This document shows, piece after piece, positions 22,913 to 35,139 of a stretch of 64,000 bases of DNA. The stretch spans positions 3,038,001-3,102,000 of the forward strand of contig JAGVVL010000017.1 in NCBI GenBank assembly GCA_018287875.1, given 5' to 3'. The notes beneath the pieces were generated by a model, which was given only the letters and a program-made list of their open reading frames with translations, was not told the origin of the DNA and did no database searches. This stretch comes from Nigrospora sphaerica. Taxonomy: Eukaryota; Ascomycota; Sordariomycetes; Amphisphaeriales; Apiosporaceae. Made by a program: the position numbers and the translations under genes. Numbering within the stretch: position 1 is the first letter of the stretch; every line of letters starts with the position of its first letter.

Positions 22913-25900
22913 ATGGAGCCGTCAATCCAAGATGTCGACTGCGCAGACAACCACCCACCGGAGGCACCGCCACACGACACCACCCAACCGCCAACCGAGC
23001 AGTCACCGCCGTCCGACGCTGGCGAGCAAGGAGACGCGCCACCCCCACCCCCCGAATCGCAATCGTCGCCTCCAACGGACCCCCCGGCCCCCGTGGCCCA
23101 CGACTTCGCTAGTGGCGAGCAGGGTGCCGTCCCAGAGGGCGCGGCTCCTACCGCCAGCGACTCCGGTCACGACACGGAGGACGAAGACGTAACGCCGCCT
23201 GCTCGCCCCTGGCCCAGTCCGCTGGACACTACCTCCGTCCAAAGCACCTCCACCGGCTTGGCGTCGGCCGCGCCCTCTTCGTCGAGCCAGTCCTCGGACC
23301 ACCCACTCGGCCACGGCAGCACCGCCGATCCTGCCGATCGCGTCTTTCCTATACGTTCCGTCGTCAGTGTGGACAACTCCGCGGCGACGCCCTGGCCCCG
23401 GTCCTCGGGAGAGTTCGAATATGGCGGCCGTCCCGAGTCCCGGTTTCGCGACAGCCGCCACTCTAGTGTGTCGCGCGGCGAGAACGACCATACCGCCGCC
23501 CCCGGCGTGAAGCGTGCCGATACCATGCCAGCGCCGGGCGGAGAGAGGAGCAGCAGCGTCGGCGGCCCGAAACCTGACAGGGCCAACCGCAAAAGCGCAC
23601 TTTCGGGTACTGTATCAGTGGGAAGTCCACAACCTGTAGAGCACGGACGCGGTGCCGGCGGTTTACCAATGTTCAACGATGCTTCTTCGGTGGCCTCGAA
23701 TGACAGCACAACACCCAGCGAAAACGCCTCCTTTCGCAGCAAAAGGACCAACTCGACGTGCCCCAACGCCGACAGCGAAGTCAACGAACCTCTAAACGAG
23801 GATTATGTGACGACGCGGTTCAGGCACGTTGTAACCAAGGAAGGCCATGCTATCCTTACCGGTAGGGACGCCCCTCTTCAGCGCTGCGAGGATGAACCAA
23901 TACATACGCCCGGCGCCATTGTAAGCAAACCTCCAGGGCCTTTCTCTCCCACTCCTCGAGGATCGATCTCGTGCCCTGATGATCTTTCGTCGGCGCTGAT
24001 GAAGTGAACTTTTAGCAATCCTTTGGTGCCTTGGTCGCTCTGAGAGAAGATGCCGACGGCTGCTTCTCGGCTCGCATTGTTAGCGAGAACTCCAAGCGCA
24101 TTCTGGGCTACACGCCCCAGCAGCTTTTTCGCATGGGCAATTTCCTCGATGTGTTTAGTGAGGACCAGGCGGACAATCTTCTGGATCATATCGACTTTAT
24201 ACGCGACGACGAAATTGACCCTGCCCAAAACGGGCCCGAAGTCTTCAGCATATCCGTTCGCCCCCCCCAAGCGAAGAAGAGTATCAAATTGTGGTGTGCT
24301 ATGCACATTTCACCCACCCACCCCGACCTTGTCATTTGCGAATTCGAGCTGGAGGACGATCGCGAGTTTCCGTTACGCCCTTCCGACAACATGACGCCGC
24401 CTGTGCCCGAAGACACGCTGAACCAGAACCCGACGCTCGAAGAGTTCAACGAGAGTACTGAGGTGGGCAGCAAGCCGCTGCGGGTTTTGCGCAGCGCACG
24501 CAAGCGACGAGGAGAGGCGGGCGCTATGCAGGTTTTCGACATCATGTCACAAATTCAGGAACAGCTGGCGAACGCACCCACTCTCGAGAAATTCCTCAAG
24601 ATCCTTGTTGGTATCGTCAAGGAGCTGACGGGCTTCCACCGCGTTATGATCTACCAATTTGATGCCGCATTCAATGGCAAGGTGGTGACGGAACTGGTAG
24701 ACCCAGCGCATACCCGGGATCTCTATCAGGGTTTGCATTTTCCAGCCTCGGATATCCCCAAACAGGCGCGCGACCTCTACAAGATCAACAAAGTCCGGCT
24801 TCTTTACGACAGAGATCTCGAATCCGCGAGGCTTGTGTGCCAGACTCTTAAGGATCTGGAGGAGCCATTGGATCTCACCCATTCATACCTGCGAGCCATG
24901 TCCCCCATCCATCTCAAGTATCTCAAAAACATGGCCGTGCGAGCCTCCATGTCAGTATCCATCAACGCCTTTGACGAGCTATGGGGCTTGATCTCATGCC
25001 ATTCGTACGGGTCTGGGGGGTCGCGCGTGGCTTTCCCCATCCGTAAAATGTGCAGGCTCATAGGGGACACCGCGTCTCGCAACATAGAGCGTCTTTCGTA
25101 TGCCTCGCGTCTGCAGGCCAGGAAGCTGATCAACACCATGCCTACTGATCAGAACCCTTCTGGCTACATTATCGCCTCGTCGGAGGACCTCCTGAAGCTC
25201 TTCGACGCTGATTCGGGCGTGCTGGCGATACGCGGCGAGACCAAGATCCTCGGCAGGATGGACCAGTCTCAGGAAGCGCTTGCCCTGCTCGAGTATCTCC
25301 GGGTCAAGAGCTTCACGGCGGTGCTTACTACGCAGGATATCACGACGGACTTGCCCGACCTCCGCTACCCTCCAGGCTTCACCGTTCTAGCAGGAATGCT
25401 TTATGTGCCGCTCAGCAGCGGAGGGCAGGATTTCATTGTCTTCTTCCGCAAGGGCCAGGTCAAAGAGGTCAAGTGGGCAGGCAACCCATACGAAAAGGTC
25501 ATCAAGGAGGGCACGGCCGCCTACCTCGAGCCCCGCCAAAGTTTCCAAGTCTGGCACGAAACCGTCGTGGGCAAATGTCGGGAGTGGTCGGAGGAGCAGG
25601 TTGAAACCGCGGCAGTCCTCTGTCTGGTCTATGGTAAGTCAGCTAACGTGGGGTTTTCTCGTTGTAGGTTGCTAACTTTCGGGCAGGCAAGTTTATTGAG
25701 GTGTGGAGGCAGAAGGAGGCAGCGCTCAAGAGCAGCCGGCTTACCAGGCTGCTGTTGGCCAATTCCGCCCACGAAGTCCGGACACCCCTGAACGCTATCA
25801 TCAACTATCTTGAGGTCAGTATCTTCCGTTGCGCCCCTCCGGACCCAGAGATGGCATTATGCATCCCCATCTCGCCGGCCGTTCTCTCGCGGGTTTTGCT

Positions 25901-27930
25901 GACACTTGTTCTGTGGACCAGATCGCCTTGGAAGGCAGCCTCGACCAAGAAACACGGGACAACCTGGCAAAATCCCACTCGGCCTCCAAGTCGCTCATTT
26001 ACGTGATCAATGATCTGCTCGATTTGACCAACACGGAGGAAGGCCTGGAACTGATCAAGGACGAGATACTCGATCTCCCCGCGTGCCTGCAGGAGGCAAC
26101 CGAACCGTTCAAGTCGGATGCCAAGAGAAAGGGGATAGGCTACGAAGTCATCGAGCACACGGGTTTGCCGCGTTGGGTTCATGGTGACTACCGTCGGGTA
26201 CGCCAGGCCGTTGCGAACGTGACGGCGAATGCCGTGCAACACACCGTCAAGGGCTCCGTTAAGGTCGAATACTACGTTGCCGAAGTCTCGGGAACCAAGA
26301 TCCGGCTCGAGATCGTTGTTCAAGACACGGGTCGTGGTATGACCTCTGACCAGCTCGATGCCCTGTTCCGAGCAATGGAGCAGGTGGACACCGACGAACC
26401 ATTGCTAGAGGATACCAAGGACAAAAAGGAGGACAAGGACACCGAGGGGTCCGAGGGTTTGAGCCTTGGACTTGGCCTGGCAGTGGTGGCCAGGATCGTG
26501 CGCAACATGGACGGCCAAATGCGGCTCAAGTCAGATCCCGGTAAAGGGACCAGGTTCGTCATCCAGCTGCCATTCGAAATTCCCGCCGATCAGGTCATCG
26601 AGGATGCACAGGGGACGTCAACCAGGGAACCTAGTACCCATTCCAGTGTCCCCTCTGTCACGAAGACGATGCCGCCCAGCCAAACCGGCGAGCTCACTTT
26701 GGTCCAAAGCGGCGGCTCGACAACCAACTACAAGGCGCCAAACGCGCTCGGAGAGCGTCGTAGTATGGACGAGGGCGACAGCATGGGCAGCCTGAGAAGT
26801 GCTGCAAGCAGGAACAGTACGACCAGCAAGGCCAGCGCGAGGAGCAACGCGAGCAATCGCAGCAACGTGAGCAACAAAAGCGACGCCGATCGACTAATAG
26901 ATGCCATACAGTCTCCACTCAGCATCGGGGACGACAATACGGAGGCTTGGTCGGCTCGACGTTCCTCGAGCAGCTTTGGGCCGTCGCCGGGCGGGCAGAG
27001 GGCATCGAACGGGCTGGTACAGCAAGGCCGGCCTTCGTGGCGCGCTTCGACGGATCCGAAGACGCGGGAAATGTCCGAGGTGCAGGAAGAGTCCGGGATT
27101 GTCCACGAACCCGGCACGGTCCCGGTCACCGGCAACAAAACCCCGATTCGTCCTGTCAAAGTGCCTGATGAGTACAGCGACGCTCCGTCGGCCCCCCAAA
27201 CTGACCCTGAGTCCGGCGTGCTATTTGAAATACCGGCATCCCAGTCCGAGACACCACAGACTGCGCCCAAACCGGCGCCGGAAGGTCCCACAAAGCTGCG
27301 TGTTCTTATCGCCGAGGACGATCCCATCAACATGAAGATTCTTCGGAAGAGGCTCGAGAAGGCCGGCCACACGGTTACCCATGCAGTCAACGGAGAAGAT
27401 TGCGCGAGCGTCTACAGCGAGGGCCCGGACTCGTTTGACGTCATCTTGATGGACATGCAGGTAAGCAAAGCGCCCTCAGGCGAGGAATCGGTTTTCGAAT
27501 TGTCCACTAACTGTTATCGCCACAGATGCCCATTGTGGACGGCTTAACGAGCACCAAAATGATACGGGCGTTTGAGAAATCGGACCGCTGCCAGGCCCTG
27601 TCGCCGCTAGCACGGCGTTTGGGTCGCACGTCGATATTCGCAGTCTCTGCGTCTCTCGTGGAAAAGGAAAGAAGTACGTATGTGGATGCCGGTTTTGACG
27701 GCTGGATCTTGAAGCCCATCGACTTTAAGAGGCTTCATGTTTTGCTGGATGGTATTCAGGACGACGAGGCACGGGACGCGTGCCGATATGTCCCTGGTCA
27801 GTGGGAACGCGGCGGCTGGTTTTCACGAAAGGCCGAAGCCCAAGCAAGCAATGTGCCGGGGGGGGGCGCGCCGGATGAAGCGCCTCGTGATGACGCACCT
27901 CTGGACGAGCCAACTCCTGAACAGAAGTAA
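22913..27930 (+). CDS. phy: Phytochrome-type hybrid histidine kinase (PAS-GAF-PHY-HisKA-HATPase-REC)
   Basis: Predicted CDS is join(22913..23920,24016..25633,25687..25814,25922..27460,27526..27930), 1565 aa; all splice phases agree. Residues 1-300 are disordered, Ser/Pro-rich. The bilin-binding segment RCEDEPIHTPGAI puts the attachment cysteine at Cys325, with the exon junction just after it (…GAI|QSFGALVAL). GAF carries the PASDIP signature (579-584). PHY runs to the kinase, where His904 lies in SAHEVRTPL. The N box is near Asn1017 and the ATP lid has DTGRGM and GLSLGLGLA. A long Ser/Asn-rich linker leads to the receiver, with acceptor Asp1429 in LMDMQMP and Lys1494 in LKPID. By family knowledge it senses red/far-red light in the cytoplasm or nucleus and signals by phosphorelay. 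Start chosen as the first in-frame ATG. All catalytic residues are present. Confidence 0.95.
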
Positions 27931-29301
27931 TGTGGCCCTTCCACGTTGCCGTCACCCACACGGAAGTTGCGCCATCGACCGCTGCCGGCCAGGTGGTAAT
28001 CGACGGCTCCCCTGTCGGAGCGCAGATTTAGCGTGGCCTGAGGCCGGTCAACGAGACTGCGCCGGCGGGGGGGGGATGGGACGGGTGGGGGTCGGAAGAC
28101 AGCAAGAGCACAGCCTACATCGGCCCCCGCGTCCAAGACTAGCTGCCGGGGCTCGAACTATGGCGTGGAAGCGCACTGGTCGGTACGTGGTGGGGGAGGC
28201 GCAAAGAAGAGGCCGTGTGCCGGCGATCATTTTACGGCGTTTCGGACGGGAGTGCATTTGCTTGCCGGCAGCATGTCCCGTCGACGGGGAACGGGACCGA
28301 GTCTGTTGTTTCCGTGGCTCGATGCTAGGGACTAGACTTGGAAAGGAGGCGTCCATGACAAAGTACACGCATTGCATGGAGTTCTTGGATTATGAGAGAT
28401 ATCCCATTTCATATATACGGGCCAAGGGGCAAAGGGAATCAAGAGGAATTGACAGCGATGAGCCGCATTCCCTCAAAAACATCTCTCCAAATGAGCCGGG
28501 CAACAAAAAACACCCATGTCGGCCATTCGGGCGCGGCGTGGCCTTGGCGAATTCAATAACCAAATCAACAAGAAGCCGTATTGCTTCTGGCCTCGGGCGT
28601 TTGCAATGCCACAGGCCCCATTCCGAACCTCGTCAAGTAGCATTAACAGGGTATTCGTATTCGTCTATATACATGAGTCGTTATTACATAATCAAGCCAC
28701 ACCATTTATTTTATCCCAACCCCACCGAGCTGAATTCATCGCGAGGGTTCGCAAGTGTGGCCGGGTGAAGAGGGACTTGTGTGCGTGTGATACATCGTTT
28801 GCATCTTTAGGGGATTTCCAAATTCCGAGTTGGCCCCTCGTGGGGCTCCATAAAGTGAGCCCAAGACGCCCCGAGCCCGATGCGCCATGAGGGAGAGAGG
28901 GGGGAGGGAAAAAGAAGCCGTGCGCCGCGTCCACGTGATGGCAGAGCATCGTAAAAAGGCCCTCATTTTGAGACGGGACGGGCCGGGAAACAAAATTCCA
29001 CGATGAAATATTCATGATGGAAAGGGTGTGGCGGCTCGTCGCTGCGCAACTCTCGTGCAAAACAGCGTCCCGGGACAGGCGGCCGGAGGCGGACACGCGT
29101 GCGTCGTTTCGGGGGGGGGCGGACGTTTCCGAGGGGGGTTTGGCGGCGCGGAAGAGGGGCTCTTGGGTAGGGTTGTTTTTTGGAGGGGGTTGGGAGGAGG
29201 GGCGAACCCCGAAATAAAGCGGGTTGGTTGAGAGAGAGCTTGGCGGTGGTAAGAAGGAAGCTCTGGGGAGGGGAGGTTGGAGGACCAGGGGGAGCTTGGG
29301 T

Positions 29302-29326
29302 AGCAGCAGCAGCAGCAGCAGCAGCA
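29302..29326. repeat. (AGC)8 trinucleotide repeat
   Basis: Eight perfect AGC units in noncoding DNA. Confidence 0.85.
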
Positions 29327-29474
29327 ACATCGGAGCCCATCGCGTAGCAGCAGCCCTCTCTCCTTGGTCCTGGAGGGAGGGCTGAATAGTACCTAGGATA
29401 GGTAGGTGGGTAGATTCCCCCCCATCGGGCCGGTCCTAAACGTGATTCCTCATCGTCCCTCTTGCGCGCGTTCT

Positions 29475-29490
29475 CCCCCCCCCCCCCCCC
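29475..29490. repeat. C16 homopolymer
   Basis: Sixteen C bases in a row, about 200 bases 3' of the small membrane-protein gene. Confidence 0.85.
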
Positions 29491-29692
29491 GTGCTCTCCT
29501 CAGACTTCTCTTCGCGTGCCTGCATCAAAAGCGGAGGCGAGAAGAAAGAGAGGGAGGGGGGGACTCGTGCGGAGGCGAGAAAGAGAGAGGAAAGACGCCG
29601 GCGACGAGGAGGAGGATAATGATACGAGTGAAGGCGAGGGCGGGACGGGTCAAGAGAGGCGAGGGAATCGTCGGCCCCTTTTCACACTCCCT

Positions 29693-29878
29693 TTATCGCC
29701 GAGTGTGGAGGTGGCGCGACTCTGTCATCTCGTCCTCGGTGCTCGTCGTCTGGCTCGTCGTCGTGATGGAGCCCTGCGTGCGCGCAATGTGCACGAGCCG
29801 GTAGATGCCAAAGGCGACGGCCGCCAGCACCAGGAACAGCAGGATCACGATGACAGCGATGACATCGTTGCGCTTCAT
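29693..29878 (-). CDS. Small single-pass membrane protein, 61 aa
   Basis: The ATG at 29878 is preceded by a pyrimidine-rich leader and opens a 61-residue frame ending TAA at 29693. It begins MKRND, followed by one clear membrane segment, VIAVIVILLFLVLAAVAFGI, at residues 6-25. The juxtamembrane part is basic (YRLVHIARTQG) and the tail is rich in Ser, Thr, Glu and His (TTTSQTTSTEDEMTESRHLHTRR, residues 39-61). Third positions are mostly G/C, unlike the flanking DNA. The longer frame upstream of this ATG reads through a (CTT)n tract and is unlikely to be translated. I do not recognise the family. A short N-terminus and positive residues on both sides of the helix leave topology open. It is about 1.5 kb downstream of HP1 on the same strand. 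Confidence 0.55.
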   Translation of the reverse strand: MKRNDVIAVIVILLFLVLAAVAFGIYRLVHIARTQGSITTTSQTTSTEDEMTESRHLHTRR

Positions 29879-31390
29879 GCTGGGCGGTTTCGGAGGGAGA
29901 AGAGGGGGAGAAGGAGGAGGAAGAAGAAGAAGAAGAAGAAGAAGAAGAAGAACAAGCGGTGGGAGTACGAGTTTCCTATTACCGGAAGCTCGAAGGGTGT
30001 ATATGGTTTGCTTTCTTTTCAGGAAAACGATACCAAAGTTTGCACAAAGGTGTAGGCTTTCGAAGTTCAGGTAACCGCGCCGAAAAGAGGAATGCGGGCA
30101 AACGAGATGGATGTAGGGAAAGACGGTTCCGAGAACGTAGAGGTGGGAAAGAAGAAGAAGAGGAAGGGATTCACAAAGGAGGGCGGGGTGGCATCTATCT
30201 ATCTCGTGAAAATGCACGAGGCTGGGCTGTCACCTCTTACACCTGCACTTACATCAGCTGCTACTGCTGCTCCGTACATACTACCTACGCAAAAGTCACC
30301 AACGAGGTCGGGGGGGAAGGGGGGATTTGCCGGCAGGGCGGGCGTGTACGTCGTGCTGCCTTGGCCAGTCCCGTCATGCAAGGAGAGAAAGCTGGAGGTT
30401 GGTGTTTTGGGCGCAGGGCGTAAAAAATAGCCGGGCAACCGGGGGCGTCTTTCGCATGGCGCCCCCAACCACCCCCACCAGCCCCCGGCCCCAGCACGCG
30501 TTCCCGCGTTCCTTTTCCCCCGGCTGATTGGCCACTGGCCTGCGTCCTCCCCTTCCCTAACCACCCGCTACCTGGCCCGACGACCAGGGGGGAAGAAACC
30601 AGGCGTCGTCGTTGTTTCCTGATGCAGGCCTGTGGTGCCAGAGGCTTTCCCGGGGTCCTGGGCTGACGCGGGAAAAGAAGCTGATGAGCTGGCCAGATGG
30701 GGAACGGGCGCCGCGGCGGCAGCGGCAGCGGCAGCTCAGCTCAGGAACGGGCGGATCCGGGGGAGGGAGAAGGGGAAGGGGAGGGAAAAGAAGACCTGAT
30801 TGCAGCTTCCCACTGTACCAATGGCCCGCGCCTGTATTGCGTTGCGTTGCGCGCACACCCACACCCACACCCACACACACGCTTTACATGGGGTACGGGA
30901 TCGTGAGATGAGCAAACGAAGTGCGCTGGGGAGCGCGTTGCCAGCTTCACCCCTCCGCCCCCACTCCTTATATCCAGACATCTATCTTCCTCTTCGCTAA
31001 AGTACGCAGGAAAAAAAAGAATAGGAAAAAGAAACCCGCTCCTAGCCGATCTTCCATAGCATGTTTGGATCACTCCATTAAGCCGGCCGTAGATGCAGGT
31101 TAACTATTGTACATCCTCGAGCGGGAGGCCGAAGGAGGTCAAGAGATAGAAGGGCCGTTTCGACTAGTTTTGGTCCGCCCTGCCACCCTCCACAAGTAAA
31201 GTATTCAGAGGGAAGCTCCCGGAAATAAAAGCGTGCGTGCGCGCAGGCTGTCGCCCACCGGTGGAAGACGAACGGCATCCATGGCGCTGGGAAAGCATAT
31301 GGTCCACCGACAGCCCGGCAATTGCACCTTTCATGTCACACATTAGCAGTCGTCGTCGTTATCGTCATCGCCGTCCGTCCGTCCCAATGC
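29879..31390. other. Spacer between HP1 and the small membrane-protein gene
   Basis: This is the 3' flank of HP1 and the promoter/leader of the small membrane-protein gene (both minus strand). It holds the (AAG)n tract at 29920-29952, a GC-rich block with GGCAGC repeats at 30713-30738 and a CACACC run near 30855-30880. No coding frame is supported. Confidence 0.6.
29920..29952. repeat. (AAG)n repeat in the leader of the small membrane-protein gene
   Basis: About ten AAG units on the plus strand, read as CTT on the coding strand. It lies some 42-74 bases upstream of the ATG at 29878, so it forms a polypyrimidine stretch in the promoter or 5' UTR. Confidence 0.85.
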
Positions 31391-32439
31391 TTACGCCTCG
31401 TCGCCCTTGCTCTGTTCAGCGGCGGCCTCGGCGGCGGCCGTCTCGGCGTCGTGGTCCGATGTCGTCTTGACGATCTTGACGTGGCGCTCGTAGAAGCGCA
31501 GCATCTGCTGCGGGCAGCGCGTGTAGATGGCGTCGGTGCCGTGCTGCGTCTTGTTGCCGTTTTTCCACGTCAGGTACACAACCAGCTTGCCCGTGTTCTC
31601 GTCATGGCAGGCGTCGATGGACGCCACGTGCTCCTCCCACGAGCCCGCCGGCGGCTTCCAGCTCTTCTTAGCCGCCGCACCCGCGCTGGCCGGCGGCGTC
31701 TCCGACCCCGGGTGGCTGCCGCGCTTCGATCGCTTGCCGTTGGCTGGTGTGCTGACCGCCGTCGACCGGCCGCGCTTCTTGCTCTTCTTGGCCTTGGCAG
31801 TCTCCTCGAATATCCTGTCGCGCCCGCCGATCGAATCGAGGTATTCCGAGAGGATCTCGGTCGCGTTCTCCCTGCGCACGAACCCCGCGTCAGTGTGTCG
31901 GGGTCACAACGACGGCGCCGCACCCACCCCGCGGGGCACCCACTGCAGATTGTCCTCGTCCTCCCACGTCTGATCCGCCTTTTTCTCGTAGCCCTCCCAC
32001 TTGACCTTGTACTTGATTTTACCGTCCTGTACCACGTGGGACAGGATCTTCTCGACTACGAATTCGTCCTCGTCCAACTCCTCGTCGTCCTCGTCGTCCT
32101 CGTCGCCGCCGTTGACATCGCTGACGATGGGCTTCTTCTCGTCCTCCGTGTCCACCTCGACGTCCGAGTCGGCCTTCTTGGGGGCCGCCGAGGTCCTGCG
32201 GCTGCGCGAGGTCGCCTTGGCGGAGGGCGGCGAGGGCGCGGCGAAGCTGGCGCCCGCGTCGGACATTTCGTCGTCGCTGATGGCTGATCGGGCGCGTCGG
32301 CGTTAGTTGATCCGGTTCTCACCGGGTCCGGGGAGAGGCACGACGTGCGGGGCGGCAACGCGGTCGCATGCGAACTGTTTGCACCGGCGCGCGCGCAAAC
32401 GGAGGCGCGCATCGGCTGTCTCTACTCACCTGGAGGCAT
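31391..32439 (-). CDS. hpo: Heterochromatin protein HP1 (chromo and chromoshadow domains)
   Basis: Predicted CDS is complement(join(31391..31871,31944..32283,32430..32439)), 276 aa. Exon 1 is only 10 nt (MPP plus one base); GTGAGT donor and CTAAC branch join it to AISDDEMSDAG. Intron 2 (72 nt) falls inside the chromodomain and restores DNLQENATEILSEYL. An acidic patch (about 55-77) precedes the chromodomain (about 77-125), which reads EFVVEKIL…KVKWEGYEKKADQTWEDEDN. Aromatic-cage positions are Phe78, Trp99 and Tyr102. The hinge is basic (KKSKKRGR, KRSKRG). The chromoshadow domain has SWKPPAGSWEEHVASIDA and LVVYLTWKNGNKTQHG. By family knowledge it binds trimethylated H3K9 and dimerises through the chromoshadow domain to build heterochromatin and, in Neurospora, to direct DNA methylation. 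Length fits fungal HP1. Confidence 0.95.
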
Positions 32440-35139
32440 CCTGTCGGCTTTGGGTACGGAACGTGGGGAAGAGGGGAGGAATGCGTGTCCGCGGGGCCTG
32501 AGGGGCGGCAAGAGCGGCGCGAAGGAGAAAAAGCGGCGCGAGGGAGAAAAGGCGGCGCAAAGGCTGAAGAGCAGGTTGGAAAACTACATGTAGGTCGTGG
32601 ACGCGATGCTCAGGCAAGCTAATTGGCAACTGCACGCGTCGATGAAGGATGGAATGCCATGGGATCCATCCATTTGTGAACGCCAAGGATCCACTTTGAG
32701 CCGACAGGCGGGAAGGCTCATAGCGCGTGGAGAACAGCTGCCGGAGCTGTACCAATACGGGCGGCACTGCCTGTAGGGAAGCTAGATGCTGGTATTCTAC
32801 GCTTGGGGTGGGGGCGCCGAAATGCCCCCCTCGTTACGAAAGGTCCCTACGAACTTCCAGTACGGATACATCTCCCTATCCGTCAGCCCATTCATACATC
32901 AGTGCCCGAGTGAAGCGGCAAGCAGAGGGTAGCGGAGCAGCCCACCTAGGTCACCGTTGTCGTCACACAGTTCACCCGTTCTGCCTGATCTCCCCGCCCT
33001 GGGCAGAGCTGGAGGGATGGAGATGGGAGGCGAAAGACGGGCCCGGCACGACCCGGTCCAATTGGTTGCTCTTTCGAGGTTTCGTGTCCGCTGTTTCCTA
33101 CTTACCTCGCTCACTGGCGCTGCTTGTGCGCCGTCCGTACACAGGAGAACGAGCAGGCGAACCAGGAGTCGGGCTGCCCAAGAGAAAACGAGGAAAGCCT
33201 CCAGCACGCTGAGCAGTCCGCCTTCCCACCCCAACACGGACGCCCTCATTGCACCGCAACCACAACCCCTGAGCCCATACTCTCCACAAAACAAGCTCTC
33301 CCATCGAGCGAATTAGGCATACGGCAACAAGGGTCCTGCGAGGCCCGGCTAGCCACGCTGTAGTGGTTTGGTACCCGTAGCCCGCGAGCCCCTGTACCCG
33401 CCGCTGTGCACGCCTGACCATGGACACCTCCTGCCTGTTCCTAAAGTTATGAGTCTACCTGGCCACTCATCCATCTGCACGGCCGCCTCGAGAGGGTTGA
33501 CTTGCTGCTTCCCACACGAGAGCAGAAGTTTCGTTGAGCTCAATGAAACGGACGAGGGCGAGCACTATTTACGTACGCAGTGCGTTCAATAGGTGGACAT
33601 CCCTGGATCCAGATACCCTCTCGCCGGTGTAAGTGAACGTTGGACTACCTGGGTTAATGCAGGTGGCAGCCGGGCTCATCCCATCCCTCCTCTCTACCTG
33701 CTACCCAATGCATCCGCTCCATTCTGTAGTACGTACGTCTCATTAGTTGGCCGTTCGCTGGCTAGTTCCATGTCTGGACTGGCTCAGCCTCAATGGAAAG
33801 AGTCCAGTAGACGGCGACGGGGGTGACGGGGGCCGAGGGAGTGGGGGGTTTATGAGCTGGGAGAGGTTGTGGAAGACACACGTATTGTGTTTAATTAGCC
33901 CAAAAGCACCGAGGTCCGGACTTGCATCCATCCCATCAATACCATGGATGATAGTGAGATCTCCCAGGGAAAATGGAAGTGCATGCGCCCAACGTATATC
34001 CGTTCCATTTCGTGCCCGAAGCTCAACCTTCGTCCGTTTGGCTCATGTACGCTTCCCCTTCTGGAGACTTTGCATTGCCATGGAATGCACTTTTACTCTT
34101 TGTGCTTTCCTACCTGTCAATTCGAGCTATACAAGCACTGTTAACGGGGCGGGGATGTTGGTGACAGAACGGGTGGATGGCCAGGTATCACATACCACGG
34201 GGCGCATTAGCATGGCCAGAGGGGGTGAAGAGCGAGAACGAGAGAGTGTAGAAACCCCATAGGATGGAATCATCCAGAGGCCACACAGATGGGGCCTGCA
34301 AGCTGTTCCTACTGGCTGTCAGCGTGCGGATCGTTACATGTACGTTCGCGCTCCCACCGCTGGCATTATGTGCTTGGCCTTCCGTCCGTCCATTCATCCC
34401 CTTTCCTTGCACCGATACTAAGCACATCCATACCAATGCTCATACCGCATGCAAAAGCAGTTTGGCGCGCAAAAAGGGCAAGCGCGCCTTCCATCCCACC
34501 AGACGCCCTTTCTCCACCCTGACACGGACTGGAGCTCGGGTCGATCCAGCGCTGGCATGCTGCACCGTACTCACTCTAGGCAAGCCCCTGGATCCATACA
34601 TTAGTACAGCCATCCATCCACCGTCCATCCCTACCCGTACAAACTGTGCAGAGCATCCATACCTGGAAAAGCAGAAGAAAGGAGAAGCTACTCCTCACCA
34701 CGGCCCCCCTCAAAAGTCGCTTGTCTCTACATACTTGTACTTACACAAGGCCCTGGTTCCTTTCCTCCCTTCGACCTGGGCTCCCGCCCTTCCTGCGTCT
34801 CGAAGCGTCGCCTTCTTCCTCCCTTCCGTCCTCGTCCGGGCGCCAACATAATTTTCCTCTGCCGCCCCATCCCCCCTCAAAGTTCCTCCCCAATCCCCCT
34901 CCCCCGACAAACGCCCACCGCCAGAACCGAGCTCGCGCCTCGTTGCCGGATGACTGCGAGCGAGCCCACAGGTGCGAGTGCGAGACTGGAGTGACGTTGC
35001 GGATGGGGAGAGCTCGCAACCAGGGCATTGTCAGAGGCCGCCAACATCTGCTCGTCGAAAACGCCCTCCCGCTTCACCGCGACCGCGCCCCAGTATATAC
35101 GAAACCCGTCGTCGGCTTATGACCAGCCGCTGAGCAGCC
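32440..35139. other. Divergent spacer between HP1 and the UBZ-like gene
   Basis: This is 2.7 kb of mixed composition between two gene starts, likely holding both promoters. The right part (34640-35139) is pyrimidine-rich, typical of a fungal leader. Frames such as 34264-34851 lack domain-like sequence or splice structure. Confidence 0.6.

Larger units (their letters stand above)
27931..29692. other. Convergent spacer after the phytochrome gene
   Basis: This is 1.8 kb of noncoding sequence between two 3' ends. It contains an AGC trinucleotide repeat (29302-29326), a TACCTAGGATAGGTAGG cluster (29390-29413), a C16 run (29475-29490) and purine-rich tracts from 29520. The minus-strand ORF 28692-29330 begins with poly-Leu only because it reads through the AGC repeat, so I do not call it. 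Confidence 0.6.

Noticed and set aside
28692..29330. 212-aa minus-strand ORF starting with poly-Leu
   Set aside because: The poly-Leu is the AGC repeat read in antisense; the rest is Ser/Pro-rich without homology.
29879..30217. Upstream extension of the small membrane protein to 174 aa
   Set aside because: The extension translates a CTT repeat and AT-rich leader; codon use changes sharply at the internal ATG at 29878.
31322..32287. 321-aa plus-strand ORF opposite HP1
   Set aside because: Leu/Val/Arg-rich mirror of the HP1 coding strand; HP1 domains and splice sites explain this region.
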